Source: Alopecurus myosuroides (taxonomy: Eukaryota > Streptophyta > Magnoliopsida > Poales > Poaceae). From it: a DNA stretch of 64,000 nt. The position numbers and the translations under genes were made by a program. Position 1 is the stretch's first letter. Each line of letters starts with the position of its first letter. This document shows, piece after piece, positions 43,610 through 55,189 of the stretch. The stretch lies in NCBI GenBank assembly GCA_028641055.1, contig CM054058.1, forward strand, positions 236,943,551 to 237,007,550, written 5' to 3'. The notes below the pieces were generated by a model. It did not search any database. It saw only the letters and a program-made list of their open reading frames with translations, and was not told the DNA's origin.

Positions 43610-44851
43610 TGAAAGTAAAGTATGGGCACCTAGAGGGGGTGAATAGGTGCTATGACCAATTTTAATTTTTAACAAGGTTTAGGCTTGACTCAGAGGTAAA
43701 TTCTCTAGATAGTGCAACTAATGAAGAATTTACCTATATGGCAAGGCAAACAATTAATGCAACTAGGAGAACACTTAATACAAGAAGTACTACAATAAAT
43801 GCTACAAGTACGAGTAAGTAGAGAGTGAGGAACGACGTAACCGATGGAAGCACACGGAGACACGATGTATTCCCGAGTTCCTCCTTTTTAGGGGAGTACG
43901 TCTCGTAGGAGGGGTGTGAGCTCGCCACGAAGGCCTACTCAACTCCACAAAGGCCTCACCCTATTCTCCGATGAACTTCCTCCACAAAGGCCTAGTTCAC
44001 CTCTCACTATTGAACCCCTTTGAGGCGGGGATCGAATCCTTTACAAACACTTGGGGCACACACCCACAACTTAATTGGGGGCTCCCAACTCTTCTTGAAT
44101 CACCACTAGCAACAAGAAGCCTAGGTTCTCCACATGAGGAAACCCTAGGCAAAGATCTCTCAAGTAAATGAGAGGGAAATGGAAATCCGGTTGGTGAAGA
44201 TGTAGATCCGGTGGTCCTCCTTCAATCCTCAAAGAATCAACAAGTTTGGGTGGAGGAGGAGGGAGATCTAGCTTGGTGGGTGAGATCAATCAATGGAGGC
44301 TTCAATCCTGGTGGAGCTAACCCTTGGGGAAGAAAGAGAGGGGCTATTTATAGCCCCCACTCAAACTAGCCGTTTTTTCTGCCCAAAATGCGACCAGCCC
44401 GGATTGCTCCGGATTTTTCCGGACTCCCGGATTCATCCGGACTGATTCCGGATTGCAACAGAGAAATTAACGTTGCAGTCGGAATCATCCGGACTGAATC
44501 CGGATTGCAACAGAGAAAATCACGTTGCAGTCGGATTCGTCCGGACTTGATCCGGATCCCGGAATCACCCGGAATAATCCGGATTGCAACAGAGAAAAAC
44601 GCGTTGCACTCGGACTCATCCAGACTGAATCCGGATTCCGGACCCCATCCGGAATAATCCGGATTACACACTGAAAGCCCTTTTCTGGCCCGGAAAAGTT
44701 CTTTGATCTTCGATTTCTTCACCATTTCTTTGACACCGTATACGTGCTGATTTAAGACCAAATCCTTTGACAAAGTAGCACATACGGTTAGTAACTTCTT
44801 CATGTTGTTAACAAACACACAAAACAACGAGATATCGAGAATGCACTTTCA
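43610..44851 (-). repeat. Copia-2 5-prime LTR with CCGGA microrepeats and TATA box
   Basis: On the minus strand the order is TGAAAGTGCATTC, microrepeat cluster (about 44680-44395; words such as AATCCGGATTATTCCGG alternating with TGCAAC...TTTCTCTG), TATA CTATAAATAG (44344-44357), leader, then TACTTTCA. It is the partner of 31737-32981. Confidence 0.92.
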
Positions 44852-44856
44852 ATAAC

Positions 44857-46412
44857 TCAAACTGAAATATCTCTGATGTATGTAAAACTAAATGTTCCTG
44901 CCAGTGTAAAAGTATGCAAAATAATAATGAAGCATACCAAGTAACATAATGATGATGGATGTTGTACGACAATATATCTCGGAATGGCTATGGAAATGCC
45001 ATGGTAGGTAGGTATGGTGGTTGTTTTGAGGAAGATAATTTTTGGCTTATGTGTAGAAGAACAAAGTTCTCCCAAGGTGTTTGGATCCACTGGCGAAGTT
45101 TGCACCAACTCTCAATGTGAGAATGAGAAATGCACGGTACCGAAGAGGCTAGCAAATATGGATGGTGGAAGTGCCAGATAACCGCAACATAGAACTCACA
45201 AGTTAAAAGATTCCAAATAAAATCATGATATCATAAGGCATAATGAAAATCACTCCAAGAGGGTTCGTGGGAGTGACAAGTCACTGTTAGCTACCCCAAC
45301 CATAGCGCGAAACAAAAAGCCATTACGATTGCTATCAACAAAGGAAGTCATATACCATTATCCTATCAACTGGTTATTTGAGTGTGGCACAGTTTCAAGC
45401 TTCTAGACCAACCATTATTTTTTTTTACTCTAGTAAAGTAGCAAGTTTACCATTAAGCATATTAATATCTCAAAACACCAACAAATAATCAAGTGAACCA
45501 GTTTAATGATCTACAAGAATATGCAAGCTTTTTTCGTTATACCATCTACCACGCGTAGCATTTTCTACCAAATACCAAACAAAAAAATCTTCAAGAGATA
45601 TAGCAATGTAACAAGAGAGTACTAACATAACTCTACTAAAACTAACAGCTCTGAATAAGAGATGCAAGAAAAACAGGAGGTAAACAGGAATTTTGCAGCA
45701 GATAGAAGAAAAACTAAGAATACGAGCATAACGAGTATTCAAACGAAAAAGCGGAGCGTGTCTCTCTCCCACACAAAGAATTCTAGGTTAGAAATATATT
45801 ATTTCAGCAAGGAAAACAAAATAAAACAAAGGAAAACAAAATAAAAACAAACAGACGCTCCAAGTAAATTTCATATGATGTGACCGAATAAAAATATAGT
45901 TTCACTAGAAGTGACCTGATAAATTGTGATGAAGAAGGGGATGCCTTGGGAATCCCCAAGCTTAGATGCTTGAGTCTTCTTAGAATTTGATGGGATGAAC
46001 CACGGGGGAATTCCCAAGCTTTGACCTTGCACTCTTCTTGATCACATTATATCACCCTCTTCTCTTGACCCTTGAAAACCTCCTTCACAGCACACTCAAA
46101 AAGTAATTCGCATTAGAGGGTTAGTGAAACAATCAAAAATTCATGGGTTATATATGGGCACAAGTTATATTTATACTTTTAAACATTAGATACATCCTCT
46201 GATGTTTCGTGAACCAGAGAAATCCACTTGACATCGTAAAAGAGCAAATGCTAGAAAAATGGGAGAATCTGCCAAAACCAGAACATTCTGTATAAACGAA
46301 TTTTTTCGGGGCACTTACGTTGCTCAAACCAAAAAACTGAAGAGCGAAAAAGTTTCGGAATTAGATGAGGAATAAGCAAAAATTGTTTCAGGGCATTTCG
46401 ATCTTTCTGTGA
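44857..46412 (-). other. Internal non-coding region of the Sabrina/Athila-like element
   Basis: It is AT-rich. It contains the GGGGATGCCTTGGGAATCCCCAAGC-type double-palindrome words near 45938-46012 (spaced repeats of CCCCAAGCTTAGATGCTTG and CCCAAGCTTTGACC) that I recall from Sabrina-like elements. No long ORF. Confidence 0.6.
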
Positions 46413-47418
46413 ATTATACGATTTTTTACGGCGGACAATATAAATCAGCTTTTTTAGCAGAAATCCAAAACCAACTCCAACTTTCGTCAGAAACTTTACT
46501 TGGCACAACTAATACATGAAAATAAAGATACAAAGGAGTTGCTGCAGAAGTATACAACCTCTTGACTCAAAGAAAACAGAGAAACAATACAAAAATAAAA
46601 ACATGGGTTATCTCCCAAGAAGTGCTTTTCTTTAAAGCCTTTTAGCTAGGCATGATAATTTGAGAAGATGCTCACATAAGAAATATGAATTGAAGCAAAA
46701 GAGATCATCAATAAGCAAACATAAAACAAATTTAAGTCTAACCCACTTTGTATGAAAAAGAATCTTGTAGAAAAACAAGTTAATAAAGCACAATGTGGCT
46801 AGCATAGGAAGACAAAATAATTGCAACTTCAAAATTTTCAACATAAAGAGGGGAAACTTGATATTGTTGATATGCATAAGATTATGTTTCCCTCTCTCAT
46901 AATAACTTTTAGTAGCATCACGAATAAAATTAACAGTATAATTGTCACATAAAACATTCTTATCATGAGCCACATGCATAAAAGAATTAATACTCTCCAC
47001 ATAAGCATAGTCATTCTTATTAATAGTAGTGGGAAAAAATTCAACAAAATAGCTATCATTATTCTATGATTTTTCTATGATTTATATGATTTTTTACGGT
47101 GGACAGCAGAAATCTGTTTCCTGCGCAGAAATCCGAAAACCAACTCCAACTCTCGTCAGAAACCTTACTTGGCACAACTAAAACATGAAAATAAAGATAC
47201 AAAGGAGTTTCTACAGAAGTAAACACCGCCTTGACTAAAAGAAAACAGAGAAAAACAAAGCAAAAAATAAAACCATGGGCTATTTCCCAAGAAGTGCTTT
47301 TCTTTAAAGCCTTTTAGCTAGGCATGATAATTTCAGAAGATGTTCACATGAGAAATATTAATTGAAGCAAAAGAGAGCATCAAGAAGAAAACATAAAACA
47401 AATTTAAGTCTAACCCAC
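46413..47418 (-). repeat. Diverged direct repeat, about 335 bp, in the Sabrina/Athila-like element
   Basis: Copy 1 at about 46413-46746 and copy 2 at about 47082-47418 align at an offset of about 671 (landmarks ACTTGGCACAACTAA, ATGAAAATAAAGATACAAAGG, AAGTGCTTTTCTTTAAAGCC). A neighbouring short block (47002-47066) is repeated at 48000-48067. Together they describe a tandem duplication of about 650-1000 bases, with the middle of one copy replaced by an LTR fragment. Confidence 0.8.
46632..47059 (-). pseudogene. Conserved-looking short ORF of Sabrina-like elements, C-terminal part
   Basis: The 122-residue frame 47000-46632 (MESINSFMHVAHDKNVLCDN start) has a charged N-terminal half (ATKSYYERGKHN) and one or two hydrophobic segments (FPLFMLKILKLQLFCLPMLATL, near residues 49-70). 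I recall closely similar sequences from many Triticeae elements of this type. Its upstream half appears to be the acidic, Tyr/Asp-rich ORF at 48471-47999, now separated by the inverted LTR fragment and repeat. No catalytic motif; function unknown. Confidence 0.45.
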
Positions 47419-47998
47419 TGATACGTCTCCAACGTATCTATAATTTCTGATGTTCCATGTTGATATTATGCCAATTGCTACATGTTTTCCGCTTGTTTTC
47501 CTACGTTTTCTTATGTTTTCCGGAACTAACCTATTAACAAGATGCCACAGAGCCAGTTCCCTGTTTTCTGCTGTTTTTAGTTTCAGAAAAGTTGTTCTCG
47601 AAATATTCTCGGAATTGGAAAATTCGAAAGCCAGAAGTTCTAAAAGTCCCGAAAGCATCCAGAAGTCCCGAAGAGCCCCGGAGGGGCCACAGGGTGGCCA
47701 CACCATGGGGTGGTGCGGGTCCCCCTGGCCGCGCCACCTAGGGGTGTGGCCCCCCTAGCCATCCCCCGGCATCGCCCTTTCGCCTATATATACTCCCCGA
47801 GGCATAAACCCTAAGGGAATCGACCTTTTCCGCAAAATACATCCGTAGCTCCGCCGCCGATGACGACAAGTTTCGGGGGACATATCTCTGTTCTGGCACC
47901 CTGCCGGGACGGGGAAGTGCGCCCGGAACCCATCTCCATCGACTCCACCGCCATCTCCATCGTCGTTGCTGTCTCCTATGATGAGGAGGGAGTAGTTC
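47419..47998 (+). repeat. Inverted LTR fragment (580 bp) inside the Sabrina/Athila-like element
   Basis: It is plus oriented, starting TGATACGTCTCCAACGTATC, and similar to the first 580 bases of the host element's own LTR (which is minus oriented). It runs through the TATA (CCTATATATACTCC, 47783-47796) to GAGGAGGGAGTAGTTCTCC and stops without an LTR end. Flanks are element-internal sequence, not a target duplication, so it is not a simple insertion. Confidence 0.8.
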
Positions 47999-48471
47999 TC
48001 CTCATAAGCATAGTCATTCCTATTAATAGTAGTGGGAGAAAATTCAACAAAATAGCTATCATTATTATTCTCATCACCATAATCATCAAATATAGGAGGC
48101 ATATTGTAATCATAACTAATTTTCTCCTCAATAGTAGGTGGACTGAAAATAACATATTCGTCACTTTAATCGTCATATATAGTAGGCATATCATGATCAC
48201 AATAAAATTTATCATCAATGGTAGGTGGAACTAGAATACCACAATCATTATAATCATCATATATTGGAAGCAAGGTATCATCAAAGAAAATTTCCTCCTC
48301 AAAACTTGGGGGAATAAAAATATCATATTCATCAAAACCATCTTCCCCAAGGTTAGACTTTTCCATAGCATTAGCAATAATGGTGTTGAAAGAATTCATA
48401 CTAATAACATTGCTACTAGCATGCAAATAAAATTCCATAGGTTTTTTTAATTTTGCCTTCAAACACTTCAT
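47999..48471 (-). pseudogene. Acidic Tyr/Asp-rich ORF of the Sabrina-like element, N-terminal part
   Basis: The frame 48471-48166 starts MKCLKAKLKKPMEFYLHASS and continues with repeated PPxxxxxIxxDxxLPxIYDDYND-type units. After a stop the next frame (48102-47999) has MPPIFDDYGDENNND. Units of about 30 residues recur two to three times (IPPSFEEEI, VPPTIDDK, and so on). It probably once ran into the hydrophobic ORF at 47000-46632. No known domain. Confidence 0.45.
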
Positions 48472-48638
48472 GTACTAACTCAAGATAAAGATTATAAAGC
48501 TCTCTCATATTTTTGTTCTTTTCCATTAAGCCTAACTAGTGAAAATAAAAACAAGAAACAAAAAGATATAATTGCAGAATCTAAAGGAAATAACTTTGAG
48601 CACTCACACCCGAGGATGTAAGAACCTTTTATCTCACC

Positions 48639-48656
48639 TTCCCGGCAATGGCGCCA
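48639..48656 (-). promoter_or_regulatory. Primer-binding site of the Sabrina/Athila-like element
   Basis: Minus-strand TGGCGCCATTGCCGGGAA is one or two bases from the sequence complementary to the tRNA-Asp 3-prime end (TGGCGCCGTTGCCGGGGA), as used by Athila-type plant elements. It lies 10 bases inside the LTR border (48667). Confidence 0.8.
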
Positions 48657-48666
48657 GAAAAGAGCT

Positions 48667-50084
48667 TGATGTCTACACACGCTTCTATTCTTGTAGACAG
48701 TGTTGGGCCTCCAAGTGCAGAGGTTTGTAGAACAACAACAAGTTTCCCTTAAGTGGATCACCCAAGGTTTATCAAACTCTGGGAGGTAGAGGTCAAAGGT
48801 ATCCCTCTTAAGCAACCCTTCAATTACGATACAAGAAGTCTCTTGTCTCCCCAATGCACCTAATACAATTTTCAGTTCTATAGGTGCACTAGTTCGGCGA
48901 AGAGAGAGTGAAATACAAGTAATATGGATGATTATAAGTGATATTAGCAATCTGAAATAAAAATGGAAGCAAGCAAACATGTAGCATAACCGATTGTAAA
49001 TAGTGTTTCAATGATTAGAAACAAGGCCTAGGGATCCTACTTTCACTAGTGAACACTCTCAACAATGATAACATAATTGAATGCATAAATATCTCTCTTC
49101 ACTACACTACTCTGAATCACTCTCCGGTCGAATAACAAACACCAATTCATTGCGTATGGGTGTAACAGCACTCCTCAAAGTCGCATTCCCATGTCTATTT
49201 AACCCCACATTGTCACTATGAGCGCCCTAGAAGGTACTAGAAAAACATCACAGTTTCATAGGGTCATCCAACACAAGATATAAATATCATGCTAAACCAC
49301 ATGGTGCACACATTGTCACCTTTACACTGTGATCAAAGTGTTTACGGAGATCTCATAACAAAACCACTTTAGTAGCATAATTGATGAAGAGAAACATCTA
49401 CTTATTCAACTAGATTACAAAGCTCATGATCACATAAAGATCACACCATGGGAGAGAGAGATGAAACACATAGCTATCGATAGAGCCTTTAGCCTCAGGG
49501 GAGAACTACTCCCTCCTCATAGGAGACAACAACGGCGATGAAGATGGTGGTGGAGTCGATGGAGATGGCTCCGGGGGCACTTCCCCGTCCCGGCAGGGTG
49601 CCGGAACTGAGATTTCTGTCCCTCGAAACTTGTCGGCGGCGGCGGCGGAGCTACATAACTTTTCGTGGAAGGAGGCTGATATCTTTAGGGTTTATGCATC
49701 AGGGGGCATATATAGGAGAATGGGTGATGGCGGTGGGATCCCGAGGGGCCCACACCACCCCCAGGCCCGGCCAGGGGTCCACCCGCGCCCATACATGGTG
49801 TGGGGGCTCCGGGCCCCCCCCTCCGGGTCTCTTCGGGACTCCGTGGAACCTTCGGGAATTCTAAGACTTCTGTGCTTTGAATTTTCCAATTCCGAGAATA
49901 TTTCCAGATCAACTTTTCTGAAACTAAAAACAACAGAAAACAGGAACTGGCTTTGTGGCATTTTGTCAATAGGTTAGTCCCGGAATATCGATAAAAATGA
50001 CATAAAGTGTAAGAAAAGCATGTAGCATATGGCGTGAAAACAACATGGAACATCATAAATTATGGATACATTTATGGCGTACCA
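48667..50084 (-). repeat. 5-prime LTR of the Sabrina/Athila-like element
   Basis: The direct partner of 29370-30783. Its outer end has mutated from TGATATG to TGGTACG (50084 inward). The duplication ATCAC follows at 50085-50089. Confidence 0.9.
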
Positions 50085-50157
50085 ATCACCCTGGTTCCTT
50101 AACTGGGGGAAATTTGCTGCTGGAATACATCATAACTTCCTCTTGGGGTTCCCAACA
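50085..50157 (+). repeat. Continuation of the older Gypsy-type LTR
   Basis: CCTGGTTCCTTAACTGGGGG and TTCCTCTTGGGGTTCCCAAC continue the LTR from 29369 in the order expected for a Sabrina/Fatima-like 3-prime end. Its end is near 50157, after which AP2-TIR-element sequence resumes. Confidence 0.6.
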
Positions 50158-50256
50158 GGTGTGTTCCCACGCATTCACCCTCGCGCTAAAATGCTATTTC
50201 GGCGTTGTAAAACTTTTTTAGTGCACCGGCCTTTACAGCGCCTATTGGAGATGCTC

Positions 50257-53200
50257 TAAACTCGGTGTCATGTTGCCGTGCCTGCGTTAGTATCTAGCCT
50301 TGAAAAAAATAAGTAGGTGTCACACTGTAAAATGGGTGAACAAAAAGGCATCCATTAGGTAATTCTAAAGGTGTGTATTGACCTCGATGTTCTAAGATGA
50401 AAATTAATACTCCGTAAAAAGAGAGATACAATCTAAGCCCACTTAGTATGAATGAGCTATATCCATATTTTCTTCAGACAATGTATGATGATACGTCACG
50501 TGGGATATCGTAATACTGGCACGATTAAAAGGAAGCTTACTAATTAACGAGACAGACAAACGTATAGTGCACCAATGATTTTTCACGGCAATAACAGGAA
50601 TACTTAATCTTGGGTAAATTCGGTATCAAGATTAGTGGGAATATTTTACAATAGTCAACATGTTCAATAGAGTGTATTTTGCATAATGAGTGGGAGTAAA
50701 TATGATCGTCCATGAGCCGGGAAGAGTTTCCAATGTCATGTCCACTCATTACCAAAACTTTAGGGGTCCCACACTTAAGCTTGGTTTGGTCATGCATGTA
50801 TATTGGTAGGTCCATAATAACAAGGAGTATTATTGTAATTGTGTTTCTATGTGATGAATATATTACATATGTCAGAGAAATTATAAAGAGGGCATTAGAT
50901 GTCACAGAGTAATATAATCATTTTCTCTTACTACCAGAATTTATTCAGGAGTTTTTCTGAGATAAAATATTTTTGCACGCTTTTCGGAGCATTTGCAGGC
51001 ATGTATGAGATGCCCTGGAATGTTAGAAAGCGTTTATAACAACACTAGATAGAATGGATGATTTTATCTATAGGGTATATAAGCTTCCTGAAGAGTTTCG
51101 GAGAAAACCCAATAAGGGGGTTGCTGGAGGGGGCAGAAATGGCCTAGGGCTGCATCGAAATATTATTGGACCAAGTGGCCTCACATGATCCGAATTATTC
51201 TCACAAGAATTTCCTTGTTTGATTTTGGAGAGAAAAATAAAAAACTACAAAATAAAAAGGAACAAATAAGTAAGAAAAAAAGTGGAAGGGGTGTCCAATC
51301 CGAATTAGGGAGGGGCAAAGGGTGCGGCCGGTTTTGGGGCCATCCAAAATGACTTTGCCCCCAAGCCAGGTACCCTCTGCGCCCCACTATATATACTCCG
51401 CCCCTCCCCTCATATAGGGACATACCAATTGGTCTCGTGCCTTCTCTCTCTAATTAGAACTTCTAATTGAATTGGATCTTCTAATTGAATCTGAGCCTCT
51501 TGTAATTGGGCTTTGGAGATGTCCTCTCCTATTAGATCTAGCTCTAATCTCTCTATTATGTGTTGAGAAATCAAACTTATTATACACCTACGGAGTCATA
51601 GTCGTGGACATAAAAAATTTGCACAACCGGATCCGACGTATGTGTGAGATCTCTCAAAGGGGTATCACGCGACACCCTCACTCTGTTTGGATCGAGGAGC
51701 TGGATACGTGGAGTCGGCAACATTCGCACACAAAGGGTTTCTGCGTGAGAATCTTTCGCGGGCTTCATCAACATCGTTATCAACATCTCTTGTGATTGTG
51801 TCAACAACACCTTCGAGTGGCACTATCATCTCAAACACATCATATGCATGATGAAAGAAGTTTGAGATATCAAGTGAAAGACTTGATGAATTTCACACTT
51901 CTTTGAAAGGTGAATTCATTAAAGTATTCAAGCACATAGTGAAGTAAACAAGAGGAGTTCTTGGATTATTGATGATACTCTCGTCAACAACCAAGACTTC
52001 ACAATAAATTTTAAAATTAATGTCTTAGTGATGTCTTCAAAGTTTTCAAGACATGATCTGAGCAAGTGAGACAAAGGCAGCACTAAGAAAGTTTTTTTTG
52101 CAAGAGTACCTGATATTACCTATGAAATAGTATAGTAACTTAACTTATAATTTTAGCATAAACTTATTGTCTTTACTTTATTTCATTATACACATTTGTC
52201 TTAGAATCTAAAAGTTTCTAAAAGATTGAAACTTAATCCTAAGATGGAGAAACAAAGTAATAATTTGTTGTTTGTTCCAATATCCCAATGGAATCCTCTT
52301 ATAAAACCACCACATAAGTTACAATGTTTTGTTACTACGAGATATGTGATTATTAAGAAAATCATTTCTTGTTGAATTCAAATGGAGGATGGTGTTTTTC
52401 TAAGGGATTATTGAATCTCCAGAAATAGTTATCAGCGTTATGCAGGCGGGAGCAATTCCAATTGATAATTCTGTTAGAATAATATTGAGAGCTATTGCGG
52501 TTAAGGCATGACTTCTTATCAAGAAAAACACTTAACCAAGAATGCACATAAAAGTTTCAAGGTAACTTGAATAAAGGATGTGCAGGTAATTTGTAAAGAT
52601 AATATAGGGCTAGAAAATCCAAACGACTTACAGTCAAAGTATTTTATACCATTAAGTTCAAGTTGAAAAACTTGAAGGAATTCATGTTGGAATAAGATGA
52701 TCATAAACCTTGTTTTGTCTTAAATAGTTTTATGAAAAAAAATCAAGAGTTGACTACTAAAGATCTGGTGATCTGTAGCAAAACTTTATTGATTCGTATA
52801 ATAAGTTTATATGAGAAATTAACAAAACAAATTCCTTTGAAGGAATTTTTTTTGAGGATGTGTACTATGTACAGATCGAGGGTTTTGTTAAATACATTAC
52901 TAATTATAAAAGGTCTAACTCATTTATATGAATAAAATCTAGTCGGTATAAAAGTTTAGCATGGCAATATAATTTATGAAGTAAAATAAGAGTTTTTTTA
53001 ATTCATGTAAATATGCGGAAGTCTTGTTTTCTTAAAAGTCTATGGGAGTTATTCAACGGTATCTGGTAATTTAAAACCATTGAAGAGATTTGTTTGACAG
53101 AATAGATGTATCATTGAAAAGTTTGTTTTTCGAAGATACATGTGATAACAAAGTTATTGGTTCACAAAGGATTAAATCCTAAGTGTAAATTGATATAATA

Positions 53201-53819
53201 CGGTCAATGATTAATGCATAAATTTTTGAATGACAATTCAAAACTTGGGAGAACTAGGTTCTTAGAATGACTGTGATTTCAAGTACAAGATCAAAATTTG
53301 AAAAACGATGGTGATCATGATAAAATTGATTTATCATATTTGATCATAATGGAAATTCCTCAAATTATGCATTCTTCCAACACATATAAAAATAATAATA
53401 GTTGGAAAATTAGATTTGACAAAAGTTCAATAAAATCCAAATTAATATGGATATTCTCTATAAAGTAATTTTGAAAATATTTCTTTAAAGGAGAAGGATA
53501 TCTTGTAATGTAAGAGTTGCATTATAAGAAATAACTTATGATATATAAGTACATAGGAAGTGGTACTTATGTGATAAGTATAAACCAAGAATTAAGATAC
53601 AATATTATGATTATATGAGTAGCAGAGATTAAAAGGCTTAATTAATTTAAGCATTTATTTACGAACAATAGTAGTAAAGGGTAGAAGTTTAAATACTTCT
53701 ATTATTTTGCTATCGGTTGATTATATGGACTAGGTGTGATATTTCACAAAATATGCACCTTGTACCCCTATACGATCAATCCAACCCAAGCAGGAATAGG
53801 TCTTTACCTTCCAAGTGAG
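50257..53819. other. AT-rich decayed DNA, probably old LTR sequence in part
   Basis: No coding homology on either strand. Around 51388-51396 a TATATATAC word follows GGTACCCTCTGCGCCCC and is followed by a CCGCCCCTCCCC tract and CTTCTAATTGAAT repeats (51456-51495), an LTR-like promoter layout. No terminal repeats or partner were found. 52000-53819 is strongly AT-rich with nothing recognisable. Confidence 0.45.
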
Positions 53820-53824
53820 GATAC

Positions 53825-55154
53825 TGTTGGAACGCGTAGAGATGAACAAAAACTTTTCCTACGCGATGCTTCCAAGATCTAGCCGAGGTAGAAGGCCACG
53901 AGTATTACCACTAGACGCGCAGGTGCGGATTATCGATGCAGCACGTCGGGGCAGTGCAGTCCCACGATCCGGTCCGGCCGATCCAATCCCTCGAACGTCG
54001 AAGTGCTGAACGTACAACACCTCTGCCGGTATCCACACGTACGAGGAGGAACTCCGACGGCGGACTGCTAGGTCCGGTGCGGCGGCTGGACTGAGTGGGG
54101 CTAGGGTTCCCAACGCATGGGAGAGTGGACTAACGTGCCCGCTGGGCAACCTGCGCCCCTCTTTATATAGCGTATGGTAATGGGTTGCACAACACTTGTG
54201 TCCCATTCCCTCTGTGAGTCCGACCCACTAATTCAGTCCATTTCCGGTTCGGGTCCAACCCAACCAATATTTGCTCCCGCTCTTAAGTGTGCGACCCTAC
54301 AGGCTCATGGCGACTTGGACACGATTAGAGTCCGACTCTCAATCGATCAATCGGTAGCGGCTCCTAGCAGAACGTGCCGACTCCCAAGTCCCATTGAGTC
54401 ATGACGACATACCTTTCAATGTGATGTTCATCTTAGTCATTTTTGCCTCACGATATACCTTGTCGAGCTATAGGCGATTTATCGTCATCCCTTGAATAGC
54501 TCAACTCTCTTCTCGATCCGTGATATGTGATTCATCTGACTAACTCTTAGTCAATCGACACAGTTAACACTTAACTGAGTCGCGCATGACCATGCTTCCT
54601 GAATCATATCACTCGAGAGGGCCCAGAGAATATCTCTCCATTCGGAGGGGCAAAATCCCATCTTGATTATCCACATCACGCAGCTTGCTTCTCATTCGAC
54701 CCAAACTCTTCCTTTATAGTTGCCTTGTCATAGAACAACGTTTGGCAGAACCTAAGTCGGTGATCCACAACTCGGATTGTGCGACAACCTCAGGTCTAAG
54801 GATTACATTGATTGAGACATGCAAATGACGACTTGATCGTTGCATCTCAATGTGGGTCAGTCCAACTTGCTAAACTCTTTAGCCAAGTCCGTGAACGTTG
54901 GAATGGCATCACCATGTCCATGACAAGTGGAACCGTGTCATCAGCCAACACTCACATTAGTCTAGGGTGTGTGTCCAGCACAACCTAAATGACCAAGGAC
55001 AATCTAGTATGAACAACATGAATATATAGTTCCACAATCGAATCACATATTCAATGACATATATCAGATGTTCAAAACAAGGACAACTTAATAACTTTAT
55101 GAATACAGTGGGAATTACATCATACATGATTGCCTCTAGGGCATATTCCCAACA
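53825..55154 (-). repeat. Copia-3 3-prime LTR
   Basis: In plus orientation it runs TGTTGGAACGCG...TTCCCAACA. The minus-strand TATA candidate is the complement of CTTTATATAGCG (54161-54172). Minus-strand CAAGTGGGAGAC (55155-55166) precedes it as polypurine tract. Confidence 0.95.
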
Positions 55155-55189
55155 GTCTCCCACTTGCACTAGAGTCAATCATCCTGGCA

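Larger units (their letters stand above)
31737..44851 (-). mobile_element. Copia-2: SIRE/Maximus-type Ty1/copia element with an open 3-prime ORF
   Basis: LTRs 31737-32981 (1245 bp) and 43610-44851 (1242 bp) are flanked by a perfect duplication ATAAC (31732-31736 and 44852-44856). The primer site and polypurine tract are present. On the minus strand the order is gag (43554 to 39600, interrupted by a solo LTR), protease, integrase, RT, RNase H (ending 36160), spacer with internal promoter, 3-prime ORF (35123-33456). I count about 35 base differences between the LTRs, near 2.8%, which at the commonly used grass LTR rate (1.3e-8 per site per year) suggests roughly one million years. Confidence 0.93.
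29370..50084 (-). mobile_element. Sabrina/Athila-like non-coding LTR element (about 7.6 kb without nested Copia-2)
   Basis: LTRs at 29370-30783 (1414 bp) and 48667-50084 (1418 bp) are direct repeats with a perfect 5-bp duplication ATCAC (29365-29369 and 50085-50089). On the minus strand the LTR runs TGATATGTC...GACAT(C/G)A. The primer-binding site resembles the tRNA-Asp 3-prime end (48639-48656), and minus-strand AAGCTTGGAGATGT before the 3-prime LTR is the polypurine tract (30784-30797). The roughly 4.8-kb internal region has no gag-pol, only short ORFs, so the copy is non-autonomous. Copia-2 sits inside it. Confidence 0.9.
26835..50256. mobile_element. TIR element carrying an AP2/ERF-like gene, split by nested retrotransposons
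   Basis: The left end GAGCATCTCCAACA (26835-26848) and the right end TATTGGAGATGCTC (50243-50256) are inverted copies. Subterminal sequence also agrees: a TTTTAGCGCG word follows each end inward (left near 26883-26892; right, complement, near 50190). Without the nested LTR elements it would be about 1.1 kb. A TATA box (TATATAG, 26956-26962) precedes the AP2-like ORF. I could not find a clean target duplication, so assignment to PIF/Harbinger versus another TIR superfamily is open. Confidence 0.5.
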
